From: Gallionella sp. UBA6045
GTDB taxonomy: Bacteria; Pseudomonadota; Gammaproteobacteria; Burkholderiales; Gallionellaceae
Length of the DNA: 35,767 bases
Assembly: GCA_002429165.1 (NCBI GenBank)
Contig: DIYV01000138.1
Span: 1-35,767, forward strand
Reading direction: 5' to 3'
Made by a program: the position numbers and the translations under genes. Below, piece by piece: positions 27,250 to 35,767 of this stretch. Positions within the stretch are counted from its first letter, which is position 1. Every line of letters starts with the position of its first letter. The notes beneath the pieces were generated by a model. It saw only the letters and a list, made by a program, of their open reading frames with translations, was not told where the DNA came from and searched no databases.

Positions 27250-29033
27250 GCCGTCGCCTCCTCGTGTGCAAGGATCAGTGCGACGAATGCGTCTTCCATT
27301 GTTGGTGCCGGCATTTTTTCCGTGCGTGTCTGCTGCTTGATGCTGCCCGGCGTGCCCATGGTCAGGATTTCGCCCGCCGCCATGATCGCGATCCGGTCGC
27401 AGTATTCAGCTTCTTCCATGAAGTGGGTGGTGACCATCACGGTCACGCCCTGCGCGGCGAGCGCATTGATGCGCGCCCAGAACTCGCGGCGCGCCAGCGG
27501 GTCGACGCCGGAGGTGGGTTCATCCAGAAAAAGTATCTCGGGTTCATGCATCAGCGCGCAAGCCAGCGCGAGACGCTGCTTGTAGCCGAGAGAAAGGTCG
27601 CCGCTGGTGAAGTCGGCGATGTTGCCGAGTTCGAATTCGTCCATCGCCCAGGAGATGCGCCCGGTGCCGCGCTTGCCCGACAGGCCGTAGACGCTGCTGA
27701 AAAATTTCAGGTTCTCGATGACGCTGAGGTTTCCGTACAGCGAGAATTTTTGCGACATGTAGCCGATGCGCTCGCGCGCCGTAGCCGCGGCATGGCGCAG
27801 GTCGGCGCCTGCCACGCGCAGCGTGCCGCCGCTCGGCGGCAACAGCCCGCACAGCATGCGAAAGGTGGTGGACTTGCCCGCGCCGTTCGCACCGAGCAGT
27901 CCGAACACCTCGCCCTTCGCCACCGAGAAGGTGACGTTATTCACCGCATAAAAATCGCCGAAGCGGCGTTGCAGATTGTTCACTTCGATGACGGGCTTGC
28001 CGGGATATGTTTGAGCAATGCCGGGAACAATTTTTCCGGCCGGGATTGGCGATGAAAATTTTTTGCCGCCGGATTTTGACTTGATCATCGCGACAAAGCT
28101 GTCCTCGAAACGCGGCGGCACGGGTTTCATTGCCATGCCGCTCACACCGGGCAGCAAGATTTCAAGATCGGGCGGCGTGGTGTCCTCCATCACCACGCGG
28201 AGATGATCGCCCTGTATCAAGCCATCCAGCACGCCCGGGACATGCGTCAATTTGGCCAGCAGCACGCGCTTCTCCAGGTTATTTCCCGAAATCTCATAAG
28301 TGCGGCCCTGCATGGTTGCGCGCAATTCAACAGGTGTTCCCTGGGCCAGCAACCTGCCTTCATGCAGCAGCACCACTTCGTCGCAACGCTCCGCTTCGTC
28401 CAGGTAGGCGGTGCTGAGCAGCACGCTGGTCCCCTGTTCGCGCACCAGGCGGTAAACGATGTCCCACAGTTCCCGGCGCGACAGCGGATCCACGCCGACT
28501 GTCGGTTCGTCGAGCAGCAGCAGCGACGGCTGCCGCACCAGCGCGCAGGCCAGTCCCAGTTTTTGTTTCATGCCGCCGGATAACTGTCCCGCCAGGCGTT
28601 TGGTGAATTGCTCGAGGCCGGCCATGTGCATCAGTTCGCGGTAACGTTCCGCACGAGCCGATTCAGGCACTCCTTGCAGGTCGGCGTAGAGGTCGAGGTT
28701 CTCCTGCACGGTGAGGTCTTCGTACAGGCCGAAGCGTTGCGGCATATAGCCGATCGCACCCTGCACCGCCAGCGATTGGGTGGTCGCATCCATGCCGAGC
28801 ACGGTGATGCTGCCCGCATCCGGCACCAGCAGGCCGGCAGCGAGACGCATCAGCGTGGTCTTGCCGGCCGCGTCCGGGCCGACCAGGCCGGTGACCAGGC
28901 CATGCCGGACACGGAAACCGACCTGCTGCAATGCCGGCACCAGCCGCGTGCCGACGTGGAAAGTTTTGGACACCCCGCTGACTTCGAGCGCGATTTGATC
29001 GGGTGAATACGCCGCAAGAGAAGCAGCCGTCAT
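27246..29033 (-). CDS. ybhF: Double ATP-binding subunit of an ABC exporter (YbhF-like)
   Basis: 595 residues with two fused nucleotide-binding domains. The first has Walker A GPDAAGKTT, signature LSGGMKQ and Walker B LLLDEPTVGVDP; its switch region reads STAYLDEAE and lacks the usual His. The second has GANGAGKST, signature variant LSLGYKQ, LFLDEPTSGVDP and TTHFMEEAE with the His, so the two sites look unequal. The C-terminus (FVALILAHEEATA) overlaps the next gene by ATGA. The start is uncertain: ATG 29033 is used here, GTG 29051 has AGGA upstream, and GTG 29099 would overlap the previous gene by 41 bases. It energises the YbhS/YbhR-type permeases. Confidence 0.93.
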   Translation of the reverse strand: MTAASLAAYSPDQIALEVSGVSKTFHVGTRLVPALQQVGFRVRHGLVTGLVGPDAAGKTTLMRLAAGLLVPDAGSITVLGMDATTQSLAVQGAIGYMPQRFGLYEDLTVQENLDLYADLQGVPESARAERYRELMHMAGLEQFTKRLAGQLSGGMKQKLGLACALVRQPSLLLLDEPTVGVDPLSRRELWDIVYRLVREQGTSVLLSTAYLDEAERCDEVVLLHEGRLLAQGTPVELRATMQGRTYEISGNNLEKRVLLAKLTHVPGVLDGLIQGDHLRVVMEDTTPPDLEILLPGVSGMAMKPVPPRFEDSFVAMIKSKSGGKKFSSPIPAGKIVPGIAQTYPGKPVIEVNNLQRRFGDFYAVNNVTFSVAKGEVFGLLGANGAGKSTTFRMLCGLLPPSGGTLRVAGADLRHAAATARERIGYMSQKFSLYGNLSVIENLKFFSSVYGLSGKRGTGRISWAMDEFELGNIADFTSGDLSLGYKQRLALACALMHEPEILFLDEPTSGVDPLARREFWARINALAAQGVTVMVTTHFMEEAEYCDRIAIMAAGEILTMGTPGSIKQQTRTEKMPAPTMEDAFVALILAHEEATA

Positions 29034-29058
29034 ATGGTCGGCGGCAGTCACGGCAAGT

Positions 29059-30093
29059 TTAATCCTGGCAGCGGCTGGCGTCCGGCGCAGGAGGCTCACC
29101 CGGATGGATCGTCACCGTTGCGGGCATACCCATGCGCAACTCGCCCTGCGGGTTGCACACGAATATGCGCACCTGGTAGACCAGACTGCTGCGCACCTGT
29201 GTAGTTTCCACCGACTTCGGCGTGAACTCGGCGGTGGGCGAGATGTAACCTACCCACGCGCGATAATTCTTGCCGGGAAAACTGTCGGTGCTTACCCCAG
29301 CGCGCATCCCCGGCTTGAGCTTGCCGAGGTCCGGCCCCTGCACATAGGCGCGCACCCAGACCGGATCGGTCAGCGCCAGCGTATAGACCGGGCGCTGGGG
29401 CGAGGCCATGTCGCCCGGCTGGAGGATGCGCTCCTGGATGATGCCGTTGTCCGGTGCATAGAGTGATGCATCGGCCAATGTCTTGCGTGCCACATCCAGT
29501 GCCGCCTTACTGGCCCTCAGCATGGCCTTGGCTGCCGCAATATCCTCCTTGCGCGGACCCATTTTGACCAGCTTCAGCGTTTCCTGCAGCGCCTGGTATC
29601 GGGCCTGTGCAGCATCGGATGCGGCCAGCGCATCGTCCGCCTGCTGCTGCGCGACGAAATGCCTGGCCACCAGTTCCTGCAGTCTTTGGTAAGTATGCGC
29701 GGCATTGTCGGCGGCAATGCGCGCGGCTTCCGCATCGGCCTGCGCCTTGAGAATTTCCTCAGGCCGGCTGCCCGCCTCGAGACGGGCGACCACCTGCTGT
29801 TGCGATGCCAGCTGCGCCTGCTGCAGATCGACATTGCTCGCCAACCGCGAGGTATCCAGCGTCGCAAGTAACTGGCCTTTGTGGACCTGCTCCCCTTCCC
29901 TGGCCTGCATGGCGGCTATCCGCTCCGAGCCGTTGAACGCCAGCTGCACCTGCCTGATATCGACGTTGCCATAGAGGGTCAACGCATGATCGCCGGATGC
30001 ACGCTCACGGGTGAAATACCATCCAGCTGCGCCGGCAGCACCCAGAACGACCGCGATCAATAGAGCAATGAGGATTTTTCGTTGCACTGTCAT
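29059..30093 (-). CDS. ybhG: HlyD-family membrane fusion protein (YbhG-like)
   Basis: 344 residues. An N-terminal membrane anchor (about 6-27) is followed by a lipoyl/barrel half ([16 protein letters not shown]), a long Ala/Gln-rich coiled-coil hairpin (about 90-215) and the returning barrel part with [20 protein letters not shown]. Such periplasmic adaptors link ABC-2 permeases to an outer membrane channel. It is the first gene of the ybhGFSR-type operon. The chosen ATG (MTVQRKIL) gives a standard N-terminus; the frame extends 14 codons more. An IS30 relic lies about 150 bases upstream and may have affected the promoter. Confidence 0.93.
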   Translation of the reverse strand: MTVQRKILIALLIAVVLGAAGAAGWYFTRERASGDHALTLYGNVDIRQVQLAFNGSERIAAMQAREGEQVHKGQLLATLDTSRLASNVDLQQAQLASQQQVVARLEAGSRPEEILKAQADAEAARIAADNAAHTYQRLQELVARHFVAQQQADDALAASDAAQARYQALQETLKLVKMGPRKEDIAAAKAMLRASKAALDVARKTLADASLYAPDNGIIQERILQPGDMASPQRPVYTLALTDPVWVRAYVQGPDLGKLKPGMRAGVSTDSFPGKNYRAWVGYISPTAEFTPKSVETTQVRSSLVYQVRIFVCNPQGELRMGMPATVTIHPGEPPAPDASRCQD

Positions 30094-30239
30094 AAGCCCA
30101 TGAGTGTGTCTAGCTTGATCCGCGTGTAGGGCCATTGTACATTTTCAGCGTGAGGAAATGTTGCCAACCGGTTGCTTATCGGCTTCTGCGCTACAGATCG
30201 GAACTCGGCGAATAGCCGGAAGCGGCTGCGGATCCAACC

Positions 30240-30425
30240 GGACGATGCAACACATGCGTTAAATCGTTCTGCTGGTGTTTCGAAATCCAGGGTCTTTCTG
30301 GGTCGCTCATTTAATCTACGAGCCACGGCATTGAGTTGCGCCTGAGAGTGTACCGATAAGTCTGTTCCTTTGGGGAAGTACTGCCTCAATAAACCATTGG
30401 TGTTCTCAATTGAACCGGCCTGAAA
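30240..30425 (-). pseudogene. IS30-family transposase, C-terminal relic
   Basis: About 62 codons match the end of IS30-family transposases: [20 protein letters not shown], then [20 protein letters not shown] and [13 protein letters not shown]. The Glu in IENTNG corresponds to the last residue of the DDE triad. The N-terminal and central parts are missing, and the usual stop codon position reads TGG, so the frame runs on into unrelated sequence. No terminal inverted repeat was found. The breakpoint at about 30426 adjoins the ADP-ribosylglycohydrolase relic on the other strand. Confidence 0.85.
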
Positions 30426-30429
30426 GGTC

Positions 30430-30694
30430 TCAATTGTTTACGGCATGCCATGCGCCATTTACCACCAGCTTCCTGCAGCTTATTACCTCGCGTCCCGTTT
30501 TGCGGATGATTTTGAAACGGCTATCCTGCATGCCCCTTAACGGTGGTGGGCAGAATATGTCCCGTGCGATGCTGACTGGTGCCCTTGTGGGTGCGCAAGT
30601 TGGGCCGGAAGGCATACCCAAGCGATTTCTTGACGACCTCGACAAAGGACAGGAATTGGTGGCACTGGCCAAAAAACCCGGGACGCAGGTTTAA
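30430..30694 (+). pseudogene. ADP-ribosylglycohydrolase (DraG family), C-terminal relic with frameshift
   Basis: The first frame reads GMPCAIYHQLPAAYYLASRF then ADDFETAILHA and stops at 30538. A one-base change in the CCCC run at 30533-30536 moves the match to the next frame, which reads NGGGQNMSRAMLTGALVGAQ then VGPEGIPKRFLDDLDKGQEL and ends at TAA 30694. The pattern (FADDFETAxLHA, GGQNMSRA, GALVGAQ, IPKRFLDDL) is that of the C-terminal part of ADP-ribosylglycohydrolase family proteins, which remove ADP-ribose from targets. The front of the gene is gone, cut at the IS30 relic. The identification comes from pattern memory and was not searched. Confidence 0.75.
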
Positions 30695-31001
30695 CCGGTA
30701 TTTCCAAGTAGCGCTTTAAGGGCATACGTAATGGTAAACAGACCAAAGCGGCCCAGACTGTATAAAACGTAGCGAAAGAGCACACGTAGAATCAGTTGAT
30801 GTGAATCGACACCTAATCAGTAATCACCTTTCATCCTAAAGTCAGGGCTGCCTGAATGGTGTCACTGAAAATTCACGTCGCGGGGAACCGCCTCTGGATA
30901 TCTTGGATGTGCCATACGGGAGAGCAAAGAATTTGGAGTGTTGTAAACCCGCAATTGATGCATAATCATACAAAATTACGAACATAACTATAGGTGTTCT
31001 A
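30695..31001. promoter_or_regulatory. Upstream region of the kinase/HD-GYP operon
   Basis: 307 bases between the DraG relic and the histidine kinase gene. No coding frame looks real. AT-rich sequence near 30955-30995 (with CATAAT at 30961) is a plausible place for the promoter, but I could not match a convincing -35/-10 pair at proper spacing. AGGTG five bases before the TTG at 31002 is the likely ribosome binding site. Confidence 0.4.
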
Positions 31002-32837
31002 TTGAAGAATGATCGATTGGGGTTAGCGATGATTGCGGCCACGCTGGTCGTGATCGCGATAGTCATTGGATTGATGTACGTAAATCAGTCCAGGTTATAC
31101 AAAGAAAAAACGCGTGTGAATGGTGTTGCGCTTACGCGCGCTTTATCCGGCGTTGAATATTCACAACTGCTGCCTGAATCTGGCGAGAGCGGTCTGTTGC
31201 GGAATCTGGTCAATGTTCAGAATAACGAAAATTTAGCCTACATAGCTGTCGCCAGCCCGGACGGTGTAATACTAAACGAAACCACCTCGGCTGGCAGCAT
31301 CATACCGGCCGCAACCATGCCGTCCGAACCCTATGCCTGGTTTGGCGAGCATAATGTCATTTCTCCTGGGGATGGTCGCCAGATCAGGGAATTTTTTGCT
31401 CCCATCATTAAAGGAGGGCAATTGGTTGGGTTCATTCGCGCTGGGTACTACATCCAGCAGACAAACTTGATGAGTAACCAGATTTCCAGTTTGGGATTGA
31501 TGGCACTACCGATATTCCTGCTAACGACGCTTTCCTACTTCCTGATTCGCCGCGAGACAAAGCCGCTTGGCCTACTGAGCAAGAAATTGGAACAAGTATC
31601 TCTCTCCTATGGCGGTCAGGCTATTTCGCCGATGCTAGACCACAATTACGGTGATTTTATGCAGCGCTTCGACCAGTTCATTCAACTGGTACAGGCCAGG
31701 GTGAATCAGATGAACAAGGAGTCGTTTTCCTCGCGAACCGATGCTCACCTGATCACATACAAGCAGGAAAAGGCCGAGTCCGCACTCAACTCGATACCGG
31801 ATGCCTTGCTGGTGATTGATGACGCATGCATACCCACCTTTGCCAATGCCAAGCTGGAACCGATACTGGGTGTAAGTCGCGAAAAGATAATTGGCCGGCC
31901 AGCGGTGGAATGGTGCAAGGAAAAGGAGGTGCTCGCGTTCTTGCAGCGTTTCAAGCCTGGCCCTTCGGCAATGCGCTCAGCCAACATCGAATATGTATCC
32001 GAGGGTAATCCGGATCAGCGGATCTCCGTTGCGGCATTCCCGCTCTTTTCTCCGCGGAATCAAAACACCGTGTTCGGGATGCTGATCATCTTCCGGGACA
32101 TCAGCAATGAATATCTTGCAATACAGGCCGGCGCGGAATTTGTCTCTCAGGTTTCCCATGAGCTCAAAACACCGCTCAACACCCTTGCAACCTATAGCGA
32201 ACTGCTGCTTGACCATGCGACCCTGACAGAAACCGAGCAGGTGGAAGCAGTGAATGTCATACATAACGAAGTCGAGCGCATGGCCGGACTGATTAACAAC
32301 CTGCTCAACATCTCTAAAATGGACACCGGCGCCCTGCAACTGGTGCGCAAGCGGGTCAAGCTTCGCGAGCTCATGCAGGATGCCTTTGACAGCATGAGCA
32401 ATAACGCGCTTGGCAAGGGTATCGAGTCCGAACTCAAGATCCCGCCAGACCTCGGGTCTGTCCGTCTGGACAAGGACCTGTTTCGCATCGCCATCGACAA
32501 CCTGCTCAGCAATGCCATCAAGTACAGCAACCCTGGAGGCAAGGTCACGGTGAGCGCAAGGAATCTAGATAATGGCCAGATTGAAATCAGCGTGCGCGAT
32601 CAGGGCATAGGCATCTCGCCCGAGGATGTTGAAAAAGTCTTTCTCAAGTACTATCGGGTCAACAGCAGCGAGACCGCCTCACGCAGCGGGCACGGGCTGG
32701 GCCTGTATCTGGCCAGGCAGATCATTTCCCTCCATCACGGCACCATTACGGTTAACAGTGAACCGGGCAAGGGGACGGAATTCATTGTTACTTTCAAGGC
32801 GCAGCCCGTTCAATTAGAGGATTCGCAAGACTTATGA
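31002..32837 (+). CDS. Membrane histidine kinase with PAS domain
   Basis: 611 residues, starting at TTG with AGGTG five bases upstream; an ATG nine codons later is an alternative. TM1 is at about 7-28, a periplasmic sensor region spans about 30-160 and TM2 is about 165-185 (LGLMALPIFLLTTLSYFLI). After a linker comes a PAS domain (about 247-365). The HisKA motif SQVSHELKTPLNTLATYSEL and the ATPase motifs NLLSNAIKYSNPGG, VRDQGIGISPEDVEKVF and GHGLGLYLARQII are intact. It overlaps the next gene by ATGA, so its target is probably the single-domain receiver encoded there. The signal is unknown. Confidence 0.94.
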   Translation: MKNDRLGLAMIAATLVVIAIVIGLMYVNQSRLYKEKTRVNGVALTRALSGVEYSQLLPESGESGLLRNLVNVQNNENLAYIAVASPDGVILNETTSAGSIIPAATMPSEPYAWFGEHNVISPGDGRQIREFFAPIIKGGQLVGFIRAGYYIQQTNLMSNQISSLGLMALPIFLLTTLSYFLIRRETKPLGLLSKKLEQVSLSYGGQAISPMLDHNYGDFMQRFDQFIQLVQARVNQMNKESFSSRTDAHLITYKQEKAESALNSIPDALLVIDDACIPTFANAKLEPILGVSREKIIGRPAVEWCKEKEVLAFLQRFKPGPSAMRSANIEYVSEGNPDQRISVAAFPLFSPRNQNTVFGMLIIFRDISNEYLAIQAGAEFVSQVSHELKTPLNTLATYSELLLDHATLTETEQVEAVNVIHNEVERMAGLINNLLNISKMDTGALQLVRKRVKLRELMQDAFDSMSNNALGKGIESELKIPPDLGSVRLDKDLFRIAIDNLLSNAIKYSNPGGKVTVSARNLDNGQIEISVRDQGIGISPEDVEKVFLKYYRVNSSETASRSGHGLGLYLARQIISLHHGTITVNSEPGKGTEFIVTFKAQPVQLEDSQDL

Positions 32838-33229
32838 AACGCATCCTGATTGTCGATGATGAACCGCACATAACGCGCGTTCTCAAGCTATACCTCGAAC
32901 GGGCCGGCTATGCCGTGGATACGGCACAGAATGGCCAAATGGCGCTGGCAGAAATCCTGAAAAACGAGCCTGACGCCCTGATGACCGATATTCAGATGCC
33001 CCTCATGACCGGCAGGCAGCTGTGCCTTGCCCTCGAAGAGCAGTTGCCGCAGCGCACCTTTCCAATTTTCGTCATGACATCGATGACCGACCGCGAGCAC
33101 CGCGAATGGACACAGAAAATAAACAATCTCGAATTTCTGGAAAAACCGTTGAGCATGCGCGCGATGACTCGTGCACTCGATAAACATTTTGGATCCGCTA
33201 AGACGGACGGGGGTGCAAGCCATGTCTGA
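32834..33229 (+). CDS. Single-domain response regulator (receiver only)
   Basis: 131 residues. The receiver has the acidic pair in IVDDEPH, the phospho-acceptor Asp in LMTDIQMPLMTG, Thr/Ser in VMTSMTD and Lys in LEKPLSM. There is no output domain, so it must act by protein contact, most likely on the HD-GYP protein or the STAS/ATPase protein encoded next. It overlaps the kinase gene by ATGA and the HD-GYP gene by 8 bases, which indicates coupled expression. Confidence 0.93.
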   Translation: MKRILIVDDEPHITRVLKLYLERAGYAVDTAQNGQMALAEILKNEPDALMTDIQMPLMTGRQLCLALEEQLPQRTFPIFVMTSMTDREHREWTQKINNLEFLEKPLSMRAMTRALDKHFGSAKTDGGASHV

Positions 33230-34727
33230 TAATACCTTCCAGGAAATCGACATCTCCAGATACCAGCGCTGGCTTAATCGAGCAGTTGGCGCAGAAGCCG
33301 CATTCATGGTGTTCGACAAGGCCGGCATCCCGCTCTGGGGCAAAGACATCCCGCAGGCAATCAAACTGGGCCTGGCTATCGCAGCTGCAGGCACGGATGC
33401 TGCGGGGCCCCATCGCCACGATCTGGATGCCAACAAGACTGCGCTCTATCAGACTCTTGGCATCACCAATGACGGCCAACTGGGTTGGCTGGCCGTGATG
33501 GTCGATCATTTCGGCGAGCAAGACGCGCCAGTGCACATCGACCAACTGACCGAAACGATGGATGATCTGGCCGCAGGCATATCAGACGAATACCGGTACA
33601 AGCACGACCTCGAGATGATGACCGAGGAACTCGGAGAACGCTATGAGGAATTGCACCTGGTTTATGCCGTAGATCAACATTTTCAGGGTCAAACGGAACA
33701 GAATGACAAAGTGTTCCAGAGCCTGCTGGAATCTGCGGCCGAGCACCTGAATGTCGATGTCGTCGCCTTTGTGAAGCCACCCAAAGATATCTGCTTATAT
33801 GCAACTTCGCTGAGCAAGGAAATCGCAAACCTCGACTTGGTGCTGGTCGAGATGCGCGGCGACCTGTTTCGATTTATACAGTCCTCCGGCGAAACGGTCA
33901 TCCTCAATGCCGTGGATGATCCGCGTCGCGCCTATATATTCACGGACATGTCTTATAAGGTTCTCGCCTGCCCGATCCGTAGCGAGGGAAAAGTCGATTC
34001 CATGATCGTCTTGCTCAACCACGCGCACAAGCCTGACTTTACCAACGGTGACCGCAAGCTGGCCGAGGTGCTGGCCACCCAGTTATCCAACCTGAGCACC
34101 ACCTACCTGCTGTTGCAAAGCATGGGCGAATTCAATCAACAATTGGCCATGTCGCTGATCGAGGCCGTCGAGGCGAAGGATCCCTATACTCGAGGCCACA
34201 GCGAGCGCGTCCATTTCTTATCGATGGAGATCGGCAGGGCGATGGGATTGCCAGCGGACGAATTAGACGATTTGTACTGGGGTTCATTGCTGCATGATGT
34301 CGGCAAGATCGGCATCCCGGACGCCGTGTTATGCAAGCCCAGCCGGCTGACCCCGGATGAGTACACCTTCATCAAGGTGCATCCGGAGCGCAGCTATGAA
34401 ATACTGCGCCACATCAAGCATCTGGAAAAAGCAGTGCTCGGTGCACGGCATCATCAGGAAATGTATGACGGCACAGGTTATCCGCATGGTCTCAAGGGTG
34501 AGCGCATCCCGCTGCATGGCCGCATCATCGCCGTCTCTGACACCTATGACTCCATCACCAGTTCCCGTGCCTATCGGGCCGGGCGCAGTCACGAGACTGC
34601 CATGAAGGAAATCGAACGGGTTTCAGGTACACAGCTGGACCCTGGGATCGTGGAAGTATTCATGAAACTCGCCGCCGCCGAACCGGAATGGCTGCAACGC
34701 TTCAATATCAGACGGGAAAAGGCCTGA
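33222..34727 (+). CDS. HD-GYP phosphodiesterase with GAF-like domain
   Basis: 501 residues. The N-terminal 125 residues (FQEIDISRYQRWLNRAVGAE onward) are of unknown fold. A GAF-like domain covers about 160-300. The HD-GYP domain occupies about 310-480 with TRGHSERVHFLSMEIGRAMG, LHDVGKIGIPDAVL, HHQEMYDGTGYPHGLKGE and RIIAVSDTYDSITSSRAYR; all the key metal-binding His and Asp residues and the GYP are present. It should hydrolyse c-di-GMP. The ATG at 33222 overlaps the receiver stop. Together with the receiver and kinase it forms a signal-controlled phosphodiesterase module. Confidence 0.94.
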   Translation: MSDNTFQEIDISRYQRWLNRAVGAEAAFMVFDKAGIPLWGKDIPQAIKLGLAIAAAGTDAAGPHRHDLDANKTALYQTLGITNDGQLGWLAVMVDHFGEQDAPVHIDQLTETMDDLAAGISDEYRYKHDLEMMTEELGERYEELHLVYAVDQHFQGQTEQNDKVFQSLLESAAEHLNVDVVAFVKPPKDICLYATSLSKEIANLDLVLVEMRGDLFRFIQSSGETVILNAVDDPRRAYIFTDMSYKVLACPIRSEGKVDSMIVLLNHAHKPDFTNGDRKLAEVLATQLSNLSTTYLLLQSMGEFNQQLAMSLIEAVEAKDPYTRGHSERVHFLSMEIGRAMGLPADELDDLYWGSLLHDVGKIGIPDAVLCKPSRLTPDEYTFIKVHPERSYEILRHIKHLEKAVLGARHHQEMYDGTGYPHGLKGERIPLHGRIIAVSDTYDSITSSRAYRAGRSHETAMKEIERVSGTQLDPGIVEVFMKLAAAEPEWLQRFNIRREKA

Positions 34728-34732
34728 CGACG

Positions 34733-35767
34733 ATGCAGGAAGCAATTGCACGCAGTATCATCGGCACAATGACTTACCTTGCACCGGTTGGCCCGCTCAC
34801 CGGCGAGGATGCCTGCAAGGCGCTGGAGCAAGCCATCGCGGAGTGCATTGCAGCCAACCAGATCCATCTGATTATTGATCTGGAGCAGATCCCCATGATG
34901 GGTGGGCGTGCACTTGAAATCATCCTGGACACGAATACCCGGCTTATCCATAGTGGAGGCTCGCTCAAATACGTCAATCCCACCGCGCTGCTCAAGGACA
35001 TCCTGATCGTCACCGGCCTGGGATATCAGGGCGCAATGGAATCGGCAGGATTTGGTGAACTGCTTTCGGTCGGCGAAGATTTTTTGTCAGTCCCGCCACT
35101 AAGGCTGGGCGAGATTCTGCTGGAAATGGGAGTGATCACCGAGGACCAACTGGAAATAGCCGCAAAACTGCAATCCAATAGCAACAAGCGCATGGGGAAG
35201 ATACTGGTCGATCTGGGCATGATCTCGGAACACGATCTGTTCACCGCCCTCAGCCGCCATTTAAGAATCCCGTATATCGCTTTGCGCACCGGCCTTTATG
35301 AAAGCACCGCCACCGACCTGATCCCACGAGAGGTGTCACGCCGCCTGGAAGTGCTGCCCATGTTCAAGGTGCACGACACCCTGACAGTTGCAACGACCGA
35401 TCCCCAATCGGTACCGGCATTGGATGAATTGCAGGACATTTCAGATTGCAAACTGCGCCTGGTACTGGTTAAGCGGGAAGATATCCTCAAGCATCAGATC
35501 AACGCCTACAGTGGCAATGAATTCACCCCCGAGATGGTGGAAAACATGTCCACCGATATCGAGTTGGTTGAGTTGGCCAAGGAAGATTACGCGCGGATCG
35601 ATGAGATGGCCGGCGCCAGTCCGGTGATCAATCTGGTCAATGGCCTGATCCAGCGCGCAGTCCGTGACGGCGTCAGCGATATACATATCGAGAGTGGCCG
35701 CAGCCGTTCATTCGTGAGGTTCCGCATCGATGGCCTGCTGTACGAGGTGATGTCAACCCGTGTCGAT
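34733..35767 (+). CDS. STAS-MshEN-GspE/PilB-type ATPase, partial at window edge
   Basis: 345 residues are visible and the frame is open at the right edge. Residues 1-105 look like a STAS domain (YLAPVGPLTGEDACKALEQA, HLIIDLEQIPMMGGRALEII); the usual Asp-Ser before the Gly is not present, so control by Ser phosphorylation is doubtful. Residues 120-260 match the type II/IV secretion ATPase N-terminal (MshEN) domain (LRLGEILLEMGVITEDQLE, KRMGKILVDLGMISEHDLF), which in some proteins binds c-di-GMP. From about 300, SPVINLVNGLIQRAV and DGVSDIHIESG and FRIDGLLYEV match the start of the GspE/PilB ATPase. It starts 5 bases after the HD-GYP gene. The Walker A motif would lie beyond the window, so an intact ATPase cannot be confirmed. 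Confidence 0.9.
   Translation, partial: MQEAIARSIIGTMTYLAPVGPLTGEDACKALEQAIAECIAANQIHLIIDLEQIPMMGGRALEIILDTNTRLIHSGGSLKYVNPTALLKDILIVTGLGYQGAMESAGFGELLSVGEDFLSVPPLRLGEILLEMGVITEDQLEIAAKLQSNSNKRMGKILVDLGMISEHDLFTALSRHLRIPYIALRTGLYESTATDLIPREVSRRLEVLPMFKVHDTLTVATTDPQSVPALDELQDISDCKLRLVLVKREDILKHQINAYSGNEFTPEMVENMSTDIELVELAKEDYARIDEMAGASPVINLVNGLIQRAVRDGVSDIHIESGRSRSFVRFRIDGLLYEVMSTRVD

Overview
The window reads as a chromosomal segment from a betaproteobacterium with a respiratory, chemolithotrophic lifestyle. The protein style, the cytochrome bd plus Isp-type [NiFe] hydrogenase pairing and the heavy c-di-GMP signalling would suit a Gallionellaceae or Sideroxydans-like iron or sulfur oxidiser. 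That placement is an inference from gene content only; there is no rRNA or tRNA gene here to anchor it.

Bases 1-13.6 kb hold energy metabolism. The tail of cydA, then cydB and cydX, encode a bd-type quinol oxidase. A divergent hypC follows, then a long plus-strand hydrogenase cluster: maturation protease, a single-domain HupH-like chaperone, hynS (small subunit, Tat signal), isp1 (b-type cytochrome), isp2 (HdrBC-like iron-sulfur protein), an unidentified 148-residue protein, hynL (large subunit), hupE (nickel permease), a DsrE-like protein, a YkgJ-like protein, hypF and hypE. The order small subunit-isp1-isp2-large subunit marks a group 1e (Isp-type) hydrogenase. The proximal cluster motif is the ordinary four-Cys kind. 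H2 oxidation could feed quinone and then bd oxidase. hypA, hypB and hypD are not in the window. A 415-bp block of GC-rich hairpin repeats sits between isp1 and isp2, inside an open frame that overlaps both neighbours by ATGA.

Bases 13.7-19.2 kb (minus strand) hold a tandem universal stress protein, a small membrane protein, a TauE/SafE permease, a small GTG-start protein and an OmpR/EnvZ-type two-component pair. A decayed second copy of the hypE 3' end lies at 19.0-19.2 kb, followed by a 221-bp MITE-like element with perfect 25-bp terminal inverted repeats.

Bases 19.7-24.6 kb (minus) carry two c-di-GMP enzymes: a Rossmann-GGDEF fusion and a 1192-residue PAS/GAF/GGDEF/EAL protein. Bases 25-30.1 kb (minus) are a complete ybhGFSR-type export operon, made of a membrane fusion protein, a double ATPase and two ABC-2 permeases. 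Upstream of it lie relics of an IS30-family transposase and of a frameshifted ADP-ribosylglycohydrolase.

Bases 31-35.8 kb (plus) form a tightly overlapping signalling operon: a PAS histidine kinase, a receiver-only regulator, a GAF/HD-GYP phosphodiesterase, and a STAS-MshEN-T2SSE protein cut by the window edge. The last suggests c-di-GMP control of a type IV pilus or secretion ATPase.
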